Positions 53,103 through 62,234 of a stretch of DNA of 64,000 nucleotides are shown here, one piece after another. Source of the stretch: an uncultured Desulfobulbus sp. Lineage in GTDB: Bacteria; Desulfobacterota; Desulfobulbia; Desulfobulbales; Desulfobulbaceae. Within the stretch, counting starts at the first letter, position 1. Every line of letters starts with the position of its first letter. The position numbers and the translations under genes are program-made. The stretch spans positions 1,304,001 through 1,368,000 of the forward strand of contig NZ_OY760916.1 of assembly GCF_963664075.1 (NCBI RefSeq). The letters are read 5' to 3'. The notes beneath the pieces are model-generated. The model was not told the DNA's origin. It saw only the letters and a program-made list of their open reading frames with translations, and did no database searches.

Positions 53103-53795
53103 ATGGAAAAAAATGAACGGTATCTTTGGTTAGGTCGGGACGGAAACCCCGTTGATGATGAGGGGAAAAGAGTGGAAATCCCTTCTGGATGGGGATTCCT
53201 TCCCGCAGGTGATGCTGGCCTGACGCGAAAGATTACAGCGAGAAAACAGTTTTGGCGGCTGCAGATTAAAAAAGGGCGACGGGTTATGTCCAAGGGCATA
53301 TGGGCACCCCAGGCAATCATCGACCAGGCACAGGCAGAGGTTGAGGCACAGCGCTCCAGTCCAGAATATCAACAACGACTTGCTGGACAGCGACGTCGCA
53401 GGGAAGCCAAACAGGAGGTCTACGCTCAAGAATTTTTAGATGCGGTCCGTGGCTATCTCAACTTTGCCCCTTGTTACCGTGAGGTGGAAAGGGTGATGGC
53501 GGCAGCGATTGCCAATCATGCCGTCCCGGTGGGAAGCGGTACAGTCGCACGAACCACCCGCATTCCCTTGGAAGAACGAGCTTCCCGGGCTGTTATTGCC
53601 TGGATGCGACACCAGACCACCGCCTATGATGGCATGTCGATCGCGCGGATCAAAGGGGAGCGGAGACGGGTGCGGAGAATGCTTGCACTTCGTTCAACAG
53701 AGCTGCTGAAAGCGTATCGTGAGGGGATGCCCTGTGGGACGGAATGTCCGCTGCAAGGAGCACTGAAAAAAAGAAACCCGACCGATCTGAGCTGA
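53103..53795 (+). CDS. DUF2293 domain-containing protein
   Basis: A 230-residue basic protein. The N-terminal 60 residues (RYLWLGRDGNPVDDEGKRVEIPSGWGFLPAGDAGLTRKI) precede a charged linker rich in Gln, Arg and Glu, then a domain with FLNFAPCYREVERVMAAAIANHAVPVGSGTVART and HQTTAYDGMSIARIKGERRRVRRMLA typical of DUF2293. The family is of unknown function; the basic composition hints at nucleic-acid contact. The stop is embedded in the loop of a terminator hairpin. Confidence 0.85.
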   Translation: MEKNERYLWLGRDGNPVDDEGKRVEIPSGWGFLPAGDAGLTRKITARKQFWRLQIKKGRRVMSKGIWAPQAIIDQAQAEVEAQRSSPEYQQRLAGQRRRREAKQEVYAQEFLDAVRGYLNFAPCYREVERVMAAAIANHAVPVGSGTVARTTRIPLEERASRAVIAWMRHQTTAYDGMSIARIKGERRRVRRMLALRSTELLKAYREGMPCGTECPLQGALKKRNPTDLS

Positions 53796-53804
53796 TCGGT
53801 CGGG
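53777..53804. terminator. terminator-like hairpin overlapping the DUF2293 stop
   Basis: CCCGACCGATC (53777-53787) and GATCGGTCGGG (53794-53804) form a perfect 11-bp stem with a 6-base loop that overlaps the TGA stop. It lies between converging genes. There are As rather than Ts after the stem on the plus strand, so efficiency is uncertain. Confidence 0.55.
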
Positions 53805-53827
53805 GAAAAGGGGAGAATGAGGGAGCG

Positions 53828-55552
53828 TTAAATTTTAAAGACCCCAACAATCCTATTGAGTTCCTTGGCCAGTTGCAGCATCTCGTCCGCTCGTTGCCTG
53901 GAATGCTCGCTACTGGTTGAGATCTCCGCATTGGCGTTGTTGACTTCAGCGACATTAAGGGCGATGGTGTTAGAGACTATGGAGGTCTGACTTACATTTT
54001 CGTTGACCTCCTGTAAGCCCATGCTGGCCTGCTCAATATTTTTGGCAATCTCCTCTGTCGCAACCGACTGTTCGGTCACTGCCGAAGCGATGGAAGAAAC
54101 CAGTTCGCTCACTTCTTCGATGACATCGGTGATCTCTTTGATTTCTTCGACAGTCTCTCCGGTTGTCCCTTGAACACCGGCGATCTGCGCCTTGATATCC
54201 TGGGTCGCGACCGCTGTCTGTTTAGCCAGCTCTTTGATTTCATTGGCCACAACAGCAAACCCTTTACCTGCTTCACCTGCCCGGGCCGCCTCGATGGTTG
54301 CGTTCAAGGCAAGCAGGTTTGTCTGCTCAGATATCTCAGTAATGGCCTCAGTCACCTTATTGATGGCAAGGGCCGCTTCTCCCAGGTTGGTCATCTTTGA
54401 AGAGGCCGCTTCCGCTCGGTTGACTGCCTGCTCTGAGATGACTCTTGCCTGCTCGGCGTTTCCGGCAATTTCATTGATGGTGGCATGCATCTCTTCAGCT
54501 GCGCTGGCGACCATGGCTGTATTAGTGGAAGATTGCTCCATGGCTGCGGCCACACTGCTTAAATTCCCATTCATCTGCTCTGTTTGACTGGCGACATCAG
54601 CACTCCTTTGGGAGCTGTCAGCGGCACTGGCAGATACATTACGAGCAAGTTGAGCCATGGAATGCGAAGACTCTTCAACCTTTTGGCTGTTGGAGACAAC
54701 CGCGCTGATAATGCCATGCAGTTTTTCGATAAAGATATTAAAACCGTTGGCCAGTGCACCTATTTCATCGCTTGAGGTTACCTGAAGACGGTGGGTGAGA
54801 TCCCCCTCACCTCGGGCGATATCATCAAAACTTTTGGTAATCTGGTTGATGCCTTTCACAATGCCGTAGGCAATGACCAGAATGATCGTGATGATAGCGA
54901 CAAAGAAGATGGAGGCGGTCAGCACCATTTTCATCAGTGAGCTGGTGACCTGAGAACCAATTTCTGTATGCAGGGAAGAAGTGAAGGTATCGATATTATC
55001 GATATAAATACCAGTACCAATCCACATGTCCGTTCCAGGAATCATCTCTGCGTAGGCCAGTTTGGGCATCTCCTGGCCCGATGGTGGTTTAGGGAAGATG
55101 TAGTGAACGAAGCCCCCCCCCTTGCTGGCCTGTTGCATCATTTCGCGAACAAAATAAACCCCGTTCTTGTCCTTGGCGCCTGCGAGGTCTTTCCCCTGTT
55201 TCTGTTTGGCCGGGGGCAGGGCGACATTCGTGGTTTTGTCATAGACAAAATAATAGCCGGAGTTATCGTCCTCAAAACGAATATCATCGACCAGGTCACG
55301 AATACGCTCTACGCGGGCTTCATTCCCCTCAAGAGAGGCAATGGCGTGGCCAATGGTGAGTGCCACACTATGAGTGGCCACTTGCAACTTGGTTTTTTGT
55401 CCGTCAAGCATGACAGCCCTGGTTTTTTCGATCCCCATATCCCGTATTTGAAAGCTGTTGGATATGGCAAACCAGAGCAGCAGGGAAAACAAGATGAGGA
55501 TCGAGGCTACAACGAGCAACAGCCTTCCTTTGATAGACAATTTTTTCAACAT
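53828..55552 (-). CDS. methyl-accepting chemotaxis protein with single Cache sensor
   Basis: A 574-residue chemoreceptor. The first membrane helix is at residues 9-30. The periplasmic sensor is a single Cache domain with [13 protein letters not shown] and [20 protein letters not shown], the usual sCache_2 end. A second helix ([24 protein letters not shown]) leads to HAMP and the signalling domain with the intact tip [42 protein letters not shown]. sCache_2 sensors bind small organic acids in characterised cases; the ligand here is unknown. It is monocistronic and convergent with the DUF2293 gene. Confidence 0.94.
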   Translation of the reverse strand: MLKKLSIKGRLLLVVASILILFSLLLWFAISNSFQIRDMGIEKTRAVMLDGQKTKLQVATHSVALTIGHAIASLEGNEARVERIRDLVDDIRFEDDNSGYYFVYDKTTNVALPPAKQKQGKDLAGAKDKNGVYFVREMMQQASKGGGFVHYIFPKPPSGQEMPKLAYAEMIPGTDMWIGTGIYIDNIDTFTSSLHTEIGSQVTSSLMKMVLTASIFFVAIITIILVIAYGIVKGINQITKSFDDIARGEGDLTHRLQVTSSDEIGALANGFNIFIEKLHGIISAVVSNSQKVEESSHSMAQLARNVSASAADSSQRSADVASQTEQMNGNLSSVAAAMEQSSTNTAMVASAAEEMHATINEIAGNAEQARVISEQAVNRAEAASSKMTNLGEAALAINKVTEAITEISEQTNLLALNATIEAARAGEAGKGFAVVANEIKELAKQTAVATQDIKAQIAGVQGTTGETVEEIKEITDVIEEVSELVSSIASAVTEQSVATEEIAKNIEQASMGLQEVNENVSQTSIVSNTIALNVAEVNNANAEISTSSEHSRQRADEMLQLAKELNRIVGVFKI

Positions 55553-56020
55553 TCAACCTCCTGAAGGTTAGCCTAATACTCGTGTGGGCCTTGAGCCTGC
55601 TCCCGACCGGGAAAATATTCGATCTGCATTAAAAAAAAATACGGTAGCGATAGAATCAGGATAGGGGCCAAGGCTTGCTTATGTCAAAGGCTTGGAATGA
55701 AAAAATGCATTTTTTTTCAACGAATTCCAGTCGGTGTCAGGGAACGTATAGAGTCAGCGATAAAAGAGCAGATACCTTTTTTTACATCTCTGCTGGATTT
55801 CTGCTAAAAAAATTGTCATTTTCACCAACAGAGCTCAATAATGATCATTTCGTTCGCCTTCAGACCGAACTGAGACAACCTGTGATTTTCAGGTTGTCGA
55901 GAGGTGACTGATGGGGTGTCAGAGATGTATTTCTGTTCACCGGAGCGCATCATTTTTTGATATTCATTATTGATATTGACATATTGAGTGACGGATTCCC
56001 GACAACCAGAGAGAGGGGAG
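55553..56020. other. 468-bp divergent intergenic region
   Basis: This region separates the Cache chemoreceptor (minus) and the hybrid kinase (plus) and probably holds both promoters. It contains the dyad at 55874-55898 and a GTGACGGATTC motif copy near 55988. A 78-codon frame at 55675-55911 has no support. Confidence 0.5.
55874..55898. promoter_or_regulatory. 9-bp inverted repeat upstream of hybrid kinase
   Basis: GACAACCTG (55874-55882) and CAGGTTGTC (55890-55898) form a perfect dyad with a 7-base loop. It may be an operator or leader hairpin; its arms resemble those of the dyad near 7902 (ACAACC/GGTTGT). Confidence 0.4.
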
Positions 56021-58156
56021 ATGGATTGGCAAGCGCCGTTATTTTTAAGCCTGTTTGATAACCTGGCCATTTTTGTGGTTCTCATCGCTGTCTACGGCTT
56101 TGTGCAAAAGATTAAATTTGAGCAGAATTTGAATCGTCAAATTCTCCTTGGCCTCCTTTTTGGCCTGGCGACTTTCGTCTGTATGCAGGTCCGCATTGTC
56201 GTTGCAGAAGGGGTGATGGTTGATCAACGCAACTCGATGATAGCCTTGAGTACCCTCTTTGGGGGCCCGATTTCCGGTTTGCTGACTCTGTGTTGCGCTG
56301 CCGCTGTTCGCGTGTCTCTTGGGGGCAGCGGTGTCGTGGCTGGTCTTGTGGGCATGGGGTTGAGTCTGGGCGCAGGAATGATCTGGCGGTTGTGGAAGCA
56401 CGAACGTGATCTTGTCTATTTTACTGTTGGCGCTGGTGTTACCACCCTTCTGATTTTACCTGGTTTTCTTCTGGTGGGTGATAGGGCGACAGGTTGGGCC
56501 TTGATGCAGCGTATGGCATTGCCTTACGGTCTGGCTATTTTTATCTGCATGTTGCTGGTGGGATGGCTTTTGGAGCGGGAGGAGAATCGCTTTAATGCGG
56601 AAAAGAAACTGACGTATTCTGAAAAGCGTTATCGCCAGCTCCACGAGAGTATGGTTGATATCAGTTTTGAAGTTGATGTTGCTGGCATCATTCAGATTAT
56701 TTCTCCCTCGGTAACCAAGATTCTAGGATATGTTCCCCAGGAGGTCGTGGGGACCCCTGTTGTCAGTTATTACGTAAATCCTGAGGATCGAGCAAAATTT
56801 CAGCAGCTTCTTGCCCAAGGCGGGACCGTTGAAAATTTTTTGGTGCAGATGCTGCACAAAAGTGGGGAGAAAGTCTGGTTCTCTGTCAATGGGCAGCTGC
56901 TTTATGATGCGCAGGGCAACTCTGTCGGTCTCCACGGATTGGCTCGTGACATCACCAAAAGTATGGCCGCAAAAAGAGAGCGTGAGCGATTGGAAGAGTC
57001 TCTGATGGAGAGTCGAAGGATGGAATCCATCGGGACCCTTGCCGGGGGAATCGCCCATGATTTTAACAATATATTAGGTGGGATCATTGGCTACGCCGAA
57101 ATGATGCAGCGGGAGCTGGAGGCCAAAAATACAACAGGTTTTGAGCGATCTCTGAAAAATATCCTGCTCGCAGGTGAACGCGCTCAAAACCTGATCAAAC
57201 AGATTCTGGCGTTCAGCCGCCAATCCGAGCTGGAGATACAGCCGGTTTCCGTGCGTCAGGTTATTGAGGAGGTGGTTGTCCTCATGCGGGCGAGTCTGCC
57301 AGCAACCATTGCCTTTGAGCAGAATCTGCACACCGAGAGCTGCGTGCAGGCGGATAAGGTACAGGTCCACCAGGTGATCATGAACCTTTGCACCAACGCC
57401 GGACACGCCATGCGTGAAAAAGGGGGGACACTCACTATTATCCTTGATGATGCGATCGTGGATGCTGCTCGTGCTCAACAGCACCAGGGACTCTCCCCTG
57501 GAAACTATGTCCGTATTCAGGTACGGGATACAGGCAAGGGGATCGCTCCGCAAAAGATAGAACGTATTTTTGATCCTTTTTTTACCACCAAAAAGCATGG
57601 AGAGGGAACCGGTCTCGGGCTCTCCCTGGTTCATGGGATCATCACCGCCATGCAGGGCGATATCACTGTTGAATCGCTTGAGGGACTCGGCACTCGGTTT
57701 ATTATCTATCTCCCCAAAAGTACCCAAAATGAAGTTTTTGAGAATAAAGAAGTCTGCCTGCCCACAGGAACCGAACATGTTGTCTTTATCGATGATGATC
57801 CTTTTCTCACCGAAGTCGGGGGCGCTCTTCTCAGGGAGCTAGGCTACGAGGTCAGCCTCTTTAACGCCAGCCGGGAGGCGCTGCAGTACATCCTGGATAA
57901 CCGGGGAAAAATTGATCTGGTTATTACGGACATGACCATGCCCGAGATGACCGGACTGAATATGGCGGGCTGGCTTCGAGCCACGCGTATAGAGATACCG
58001 ATCGTCCTCTGTACCGGCCACTGTGAAGGGCTTGCAGGGGAACAGCTTGACCAGGCCGGGATCGAGCTTTGCCTGATAAAGCCTGTCACCTCCGCACTGC
58101 TCGCCACCACGGTGAGGCAGATCCTCGATGGCACCGAGAGGGCACCAAACAGATAA
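56021..58156 (+). CDS. hybrid histidine kinase with 5TM-LYT, PAS and receiver domains
   Basis: A 711-residue membrane sensor kinase. ATG 56021 sits behind GAGGGGAG; an in-frame GTG at 55988 is possible. The N-terminal 180 residues form the five-helix 5TMR-LYT domain (QILLGLLFGLATFVCMQVRI to GMGLSLGAGMIWRLW). A PAS domain follows (YRQLHESMVDISFEVDVAGIIQIISPS). HisKA has the phosphorylated His in GGIAHDFNNILGGIIGYAEM, and the ATPase domain has NLCTNAGHAM, DTGKGI and GTGLGLSLVHGI. The C-terminal receiver has IDDDPF and the acceptor Asp in DLVITDMTMPEMTG, with Lys in LIKPV. No output protein gene is adjacent. Confidence 0.94.
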   Translation: MDWQAPLFLSLFDNLAIFVVLIAVYGFVQKIKFEQNLNRQILLGLLFGLATFVCMQVRIVVAEGVMVDQRNSMIALSTLFGGPISGLLTLCCAAAVRVSLGGSGVVAGLVGMGLSLGAGMIWRLWKHERDLVYFTVGAGVTTLLILPGFLLVGDRATGWALMQRMALPYGLAIFICMLLVGWLLEREENRFNAEKKLTYSEKRYRQLHESMVDISFEVDVAGIIQIISPSVTKILGYVPQEVVGTPVVSYYVNPEDRAKFQQLLAQGGTVENFLVQMLHKSGEKVWFSVNGQLLYDAQGNSVGLHGLARDITKSMAAKRERERLEESLMESRRMESIGTLAGGIAHDFNNILGGIIGYAEMMQRELEAKNTTGFERSLKNILLAGERAQNLIKQILAFSRQSELEIQPVSVRQVIEEVVVLMRASLPATIAFEQNLHTESCVQADKVQVHQVIMNLCTNAGHAMREKGGTLTIILDDAIVDAARAQQHQGLSPGNYVRIQVRDTGKGIAPQKIERIFDPFFTTKKHGEGTGLGLSLVHGIITAMQGDITVESLEGLGTRFIIYLPKSTQNEVFENKEVCLPTGTEHVVFIDDDPFLTEVGGALLRELGYEVSLFNASREALQYILDNRGKIDLVITDMTMPEMTGLNMAGWLRATRIEIPIVLCTGHCEGLAGEQLDQAGIELCLIKPVTSALLATTVRQILDGTERAPNR

Positions 58157-58271
58157 TTGGATTGTATTCCAGGGGATGCGTGGAGGCTCATCCTGTCTTA
58201 TTTTTTTTCATACTGTTCATAGATACGAGAAAAAAATACCTGAGGTCACCGCAGCCTCAAGGGATGAGCGT

Positions 58272-59327
58272 ATGAAATATCTTCTTGGTGGTCTTGTCCT
58301 TACCCTACTGATTTTTTGGGGCCTGCGGCCTCATTCGTACCAGGGGCCTAAAAGCGATCATTTTGACGGTTCAAAATTTTTCAACCCCAACAAGCCGATG
58401 AACAAGGGCTGGCTTAAGGTGCTGCAGTGGCGCCTGAGCTCTTCACGAGTCCCCTGGCCTTCCTACAGCGAGCTGGCGCTGACCGATATTCCACCACAAC
58501 TGGTGGAGGGCAACCGGTTGCGGGTGAGTTTTGTGGGCCAGGCTACCGTGTTACTCCAGACCCAGGGGCTCAATATTCTCACTGACCCATTCTTCTCCAA
58601 TCGTGCCAGTCCTCTTTCCTGGATCGGCCCCAAACGGGTTCATCCCTCTGGTATTCGTTTCAGGGATCTTCCTCCCATTGATTTGGTTCTGATCAGCCAT
58701 AATCATTACGATCACCTTGATCTGGCAACCATCAAACGTGTCTGGCAACGAGACAAACCCAGAATCCTCGTACCGCTTGGCAATGAACACATCATCAAAG
58801 GGGCAATTCCTGAAGTGGAGGTACAGACAGGGGATTGGGGCGAACAGGTCGTTGTTTCCCCCCAGTTGACTCTCCATTTTGAGCCCATGCATCATTGGTC
58901 GGCACGCACTCCCTTTGACCGGAACCGTGCACTTTGGGCGGCCTATGCTCTTGAGACACCGGGTGGGACCATCTATTTTGTCGGTGATTCAGGCTTTGGC
59001 GGAGGAGATTATTTCAAAGAGGCGCGACGTAAATACGGTGATTTTCGTTTGGTGATTCTGCCTATTGGCTCCTACGATCCACGCTGGTTTATGGCCTATG
59101 GACATATGAATCCCTCGGAGGCTCTTCAGGCCTGGAATCTCCTCGGAGAGCCTTGTATGCTCCCCACCCATTATCAAACGGTGCAGCTTGCAGACACCGG
59201 CTACGAACAACCGTTTCAAGATCTGCAGGCAGCTATGGAGCGTTATCAAAGAAGCAGTGAGCGGATATTTCCCCTCAATCCCGGGAACCATTGGTGGGTG
59301 CCCCTCGGCGAGTTTGAGACAAAGTGA
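58272..59327 (+). CDS. NAPE-PLD-like MBL-fold metallohydrolase
   Basis: A 351-residue protein. ATG 58272 follows GGGATGAG and starts with a signal anchor (YLLGGLVLTLLIFWGL), so the catalytic domain should face the periplasm. The metal-binding motif HNHYDH at residues 143-148 (ISHNHYDHLD) is the HxHxDH signature, followed by EPMHHWSAR and VGDSGF. The domain order and WPSYSELALTDIPP start resemble N-acyl-phosphatidylethanolamine phospholipase D relatives. Substrate is likely a phospholipid or lactone, but not shown. Confidence 0.9.
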   Translation: MKYLLGGLVLTLLIFWGLRPHSYQGPKSDHFDGSKFFNPNKPMNKGWLKVLQWRLSSSRVPWPSYSELALTDIPPQLVEGNRLRVSFVGQATVLLQTQGLNILTDPFFSNRASPLSWIGPKRVHPSGIRFRDLPPIDLVLISHNHYDHLDLATIKRVWQRDKPRILVPLGNEHIIKGAIPEVEVQTGDWGEQVVVSPQLTLHFEPMHHWSARTPFDRNRALWAAYALETPGGTIYFVGDSGFGGGDYFKEARRKYGDFRLVILPIGSYDPRWFMAYGHMNPSEALQAWNLLGEPCMLPTHYQTVQLADTGYEQPFQDLQAAMERYQRSSERIFPLNPGNHWWVPLGEFETK

Positions 59328-59455
59328 GGAAAGGATGATTCTAGAGCCATAACAGTGGATAGGGCGAGGTCTGCTGATTGATGCGGTGAAGAATCAATCT
59401 TGCCAGGCTCTTTCCTGTTCAATGCCCTCCGTTATACTGGCCTCTTTTGATGGAT

Positions 59456-60748
59456 TTATAGGGTATGCAGAAGGGTGTATTGAAGCATAAAGACCGCAAT
59501 TCCTGAAAAATAGCCGATTGCTGCCAAGATACCTATTTTTCGAGCGTACCAGAAAAAATGGATTTTCTCCAAACCCATGGCGGCAACACCAGCCGCAGAG
59601 CCGATGATCAGCATCGAGCCACCGGTGCCTGCACAGTAGGCCATGAACTCCCAGAGAAAACTATCCGGTGGGTGGAGGCTCATGGGGTACATGCCCATGG
59701 ATGCCGCCACCAGCGGTACGTTGTCGATGATGGAGCTGGCAATGCCAATCAGGGGAACGATCAGCACCTCACGTCCTAGATTTGTTGCCAACCAGCTGGC
59801 CAGACTATCGAGAATATGGGTGTGTTCCAAGGTTGCCACTGAAAGGAGAATGCCAATAAAAAAGACGATGGCGCTCATGTCGATACGGGCCAGGGCTCCA
59901 ACCAGACTCAAATGTTCTTTAAAGGCACTCTCTTCTTTTTTGCGGTGTAAAAGTTCACCTGCCAGCCAGAGAATCCCCAGACCATATAAAACCCCCATAC
60001 AGGGAGGCAAGTGGGTGATGGATTTGAAGACGGGAATGGCAAGCAGAATGCCCACCCCCATGCAGAACATGAATTTTTGTTCAAAGGCGCTCGCCTGCTG
60101 ACCATCGGCATGGAGGAGCAGGGGCGGGGGGGTAACCACACGACTCCGCAGGCTGTAACTGGTGAGCGTCAGCGGGACCAGCAGACAGACCAGTGAAGGA
60201 AGCAGGACATTTGCAATAATGTGGCTCGTGGTGACCTGACCACCAATCCAGAGCATGGTGGTGGTCACATCGCCTATTGGGGTCCAGGCGCCTCCGGCAT
60301 TGGCTGCGATGACGATTATTCCCGCAAAAAACAGTCGGTCCTCTTGATGCATCAGTAATTTTCGCATCAAGGAGATCATGACGATTGTTGTGGTCAGGTT
60401 ATCAAGGATGGAGCTGAGAAAAAAAGTCACAAAACCAACGAGCCAGAGCAGGGAGCTTAGTTTCGAGGTTGTGATTTTGCTGGTGATGACGTTGAACCCG
60501 TTATGGGCATCGATTACTTCGACGATGGTCATCGCGCCGGTGAGGAAAAAAACAATCTGGGCGATGTCTGCAAGGGATTGGTTCAGGTTGGCAAGGATGA
60601 GTGGCGTTTCGGTTCCAGCAAGGGCATAGATGGTCCAAAGGGTGCCGGCCGCAAGCAGGGCAGAAGCTGATTTGTTGATCTTCAGCGGATGCTCTAAAGC
60701 GATCGCGGAATAGGCCAGGATAAATACAATGATAATAGCACTGAGCAT
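59456..60748 (-). CDS. nhaD: NhaD-type sodium:proton antiporter
   Basis: A 430-residue inner-membrane protein with about twelve helices. Family blocks include FFLTGAMTIVEVIDAHNGF, FLSSILDNLTTTIVMISL, ANAGGAWTPIGDVTTTMLW and IIDNVPLVAASMGMYPM, the duplicated helix-break motifs of the ion transporter superfamily. NhaD exchanges Na+ or Li+ for H+ and helps salt and alkaline tolerance. It is 17 bases downstream of a beta-barrel gene on the same strand, so the two are probably co-transcribed. Confidence 0.9.
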   Translation of the reverse strand: MLSAIIIVFILAYSAIALEHPLKINKSASALLAAGTLWTIYALAGTETPLILANLNQSLADIAQIVFFLTGAMTIVEVIDAHNGFNVITSKITTSKLSSLLWLVGFVTFFLSSILDNLTTTIVMISLMRKLLMHQEDRLFFAGIIVIAANAGGAWTPIGDVTTTMLWIGGQVTTSHIIANVLLPSLVCLLVPLTLTSYSLRSRVVTPPPLLLHADGQQASAFEQKFMFCMGVGILLAIPVFKSITHLPPCMGVLYGLGILWLAGELLHRKKEESAFKEHLSLVGALARIDMSAIVFFIGILLSVATLEHTHILDSLASWLATNLGREVLIVPLIGIASSIIDNVPLVAASMGMYPMSLHPPDSFLWEFMAYCAGTGGSMLIIGSAAGVAAMGLEKIHFFWYARKIGILAAIGYFSGIAVFMLQYTLLHTL

Positions 60749-60765
60749 TTTTTTATCTGATCTGC

Positions 60766-62106
60766 TTAATAGCGAATGCTGGCCCAGAACATCATAGCCT
60801 TCCAGTCTTCATCGTCACCGAACCGTTGTTTGGCACCCATATCAGGCGTAGCGTAGGCCCCCACCCAGTAGAGCGAGAGGTGATCGTTCACCCGCCAGTC
60901 GACGGTCAGGTTCCACTCGTTGGTATAGTCCTCGGCGCTCGCACCCAGGCGTGCCGGTGTATGGAGATTGAAATCGTAATAAAAGAGACTGAGTTTGAGG
61001 CAGTCGAGTGGCTCAATCTTGAGCCGCAGCATGTGAATGTCCTGATTCATGTTAAAGAGATCGTACTCACCGGTGATCTCCCCCTGAAACCAGGAACCCC
61101 AGTCTGTGGCGCTGTAAAAGAGGACATCGTATTCCTCATCAAAGCTGGAATAGCGGTAGGTAAGTTCAGGTTTCCAGGGAATCTCCTGCCATTGGTAGCT
61201 TGCTGAAAGGTACCAGCCCACGCCGCTATCCTGATTACTGTCGCGATCTTCAATGGCGAGCTCTCCCGCAAGGGTGAGGGGATACAGCGCCTGCGGCCCG
61301 GACAAGGCGGCAAAGGGTTTGAGCTGGCCGCGAATATCGTAGATCTGCATGCCGTCGCGACTTGTATTGTCAGAGTTCAGGGTGGCCAGGCTGCCGCCGA
61401 TTTGTGCTTCTGGGGAGAAACTGTAATCCAGGGTCAGGCCAGTTGCCTGAGTGTTGACGGGAAAAGGCGAGTCGTTATCAAAGAAAAAGATATCGCCTGA
61501 GAAATTGCCGGTTTTAAATTTGGCGATGGCGGTGAAATCTGCCGAACGTCTGCCGCCAAGATAGTAGGCCGCCCGCTGAAACCCGGCGCCGCCTTCACTG
61601 CCAAAGAGAAAGAGGGTGCCCGCCTTGTAGATCTGGCGACCAAGGGAGATATCAAGAAAATCTTCACCCAGGCCGGCAAAGAGGTTTCCCGAGCGCCAGC
61701 CCAGGTAGGCTTTGTCGATCCGCAGACTGCTCACATCCCCGTAGGCCGCGTTGGTCCCGGCGGCATCATAGCCATCAAAGGTGTTGGCCTGGACCGCGTC
61801 GATGCGGCCGTAGATACTTTGCGTGTTGGGGAGTACTGCCTGGCCCTCAAGACCAAGACGAAAAAGTGTCTCCCACCAGGTGTCTACCTCTACACCTATC
61901 ACTGCTCTGTCCTGGCCATACCAGGCGTTTTCCTGGCTGAAAAAAGCCAGGTCGAGGTTCACCGTAGCCTGGAGATAGCTTTGCTGGTCGCTGGATTCTA
62001 AGAAACGAAGCGGATTGGAATTTTCTGCCGCGAGCACCGCAGTGGATAGGGAGCCTAGACAGGTACAAAGGGCCAACGGCCGAGCTATGCGGGAGAGAGT
62101 TTTCAT
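60766..62106 (-). CDS. outer-membrane beta-barrel protein (alginate-export/porin-like)
   Basis: A 446-residue exported protein. ATG 62106 begins a signal peptide (ARPLALCTCLGSLSTAVLAAE) ending near residue 27. The mature chain is strands of alternating polarity with aromatic girdles, ends in the aromatic SIRY (C-terminal F/Y typical of outer-membrane proteins), and contains LRIDKAYLGWRSGNLFAGLGEDFLDISLGRQI, as in alginate-export-domain barrels. It probably forms a porin for small molecules. A NhaD-type antiporter gene follows closely. A GTCACGGATTCTG motif copy lies upstream, near 62152-62164 (minus strand). Confidence 0.85.
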   Translation of the reverse strand: MKTLSRIARPLALCTCLGSLSTAVLAAENSNPLRFLESSDQQSYLQATVNLDLAFFSQENAWYGQDRAVIGVEVDTWWETLFRLGLEGQAVLPNTQSIYGRIDAVQANTFDGYDAAGTNAAYGDVSSLRIDKAYLGWRSGNLFAGLGEDFLDISLGRQIYKAGTLFLFGSEGGAGFQRAAYYLGGRRSADFTAIAKFKTGNFSGDIFFFDNDSPFPVNTQATGLTLDYSFSPEAQIGGSLATLNSDNTSRDGMQIYDIRGQLKPFAALSGPQALYPLTLAGELAIEDRDSNQDSGVGWYLSASYQWQEIPWKPELTYRYSSFDEEYDVLFYSATDWGSWFQGEITGEYDLFNMNQDIHMLRLKIEPLDCLKLSLFYYDFNLHTPARLGASAEDYTNEWNLTVDWRVNDHLSLYWVGAYATPDMGAKQRFGDDEDWKAMMFWASIRY

Positions 62107-62234
62107 AAATTTGAATCCGAGATGTTCTGTGGTTACTTGGGGAGGTATCGCAGAATCCGTGACGGCGGAAGGCACTGATCTATATATCTCTTTAATAAGA
62201 GGACGTTTTTAAGAAGTCCATGTATTGTCCAGCT

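Noticed and set aside
55675..55911. 78-codon plus-strand frame between chemoreceptor and kinase
   Set aside because: Composition unlike neighbouring genes, no family pattern, and it runs over a probable regulatory dyad.
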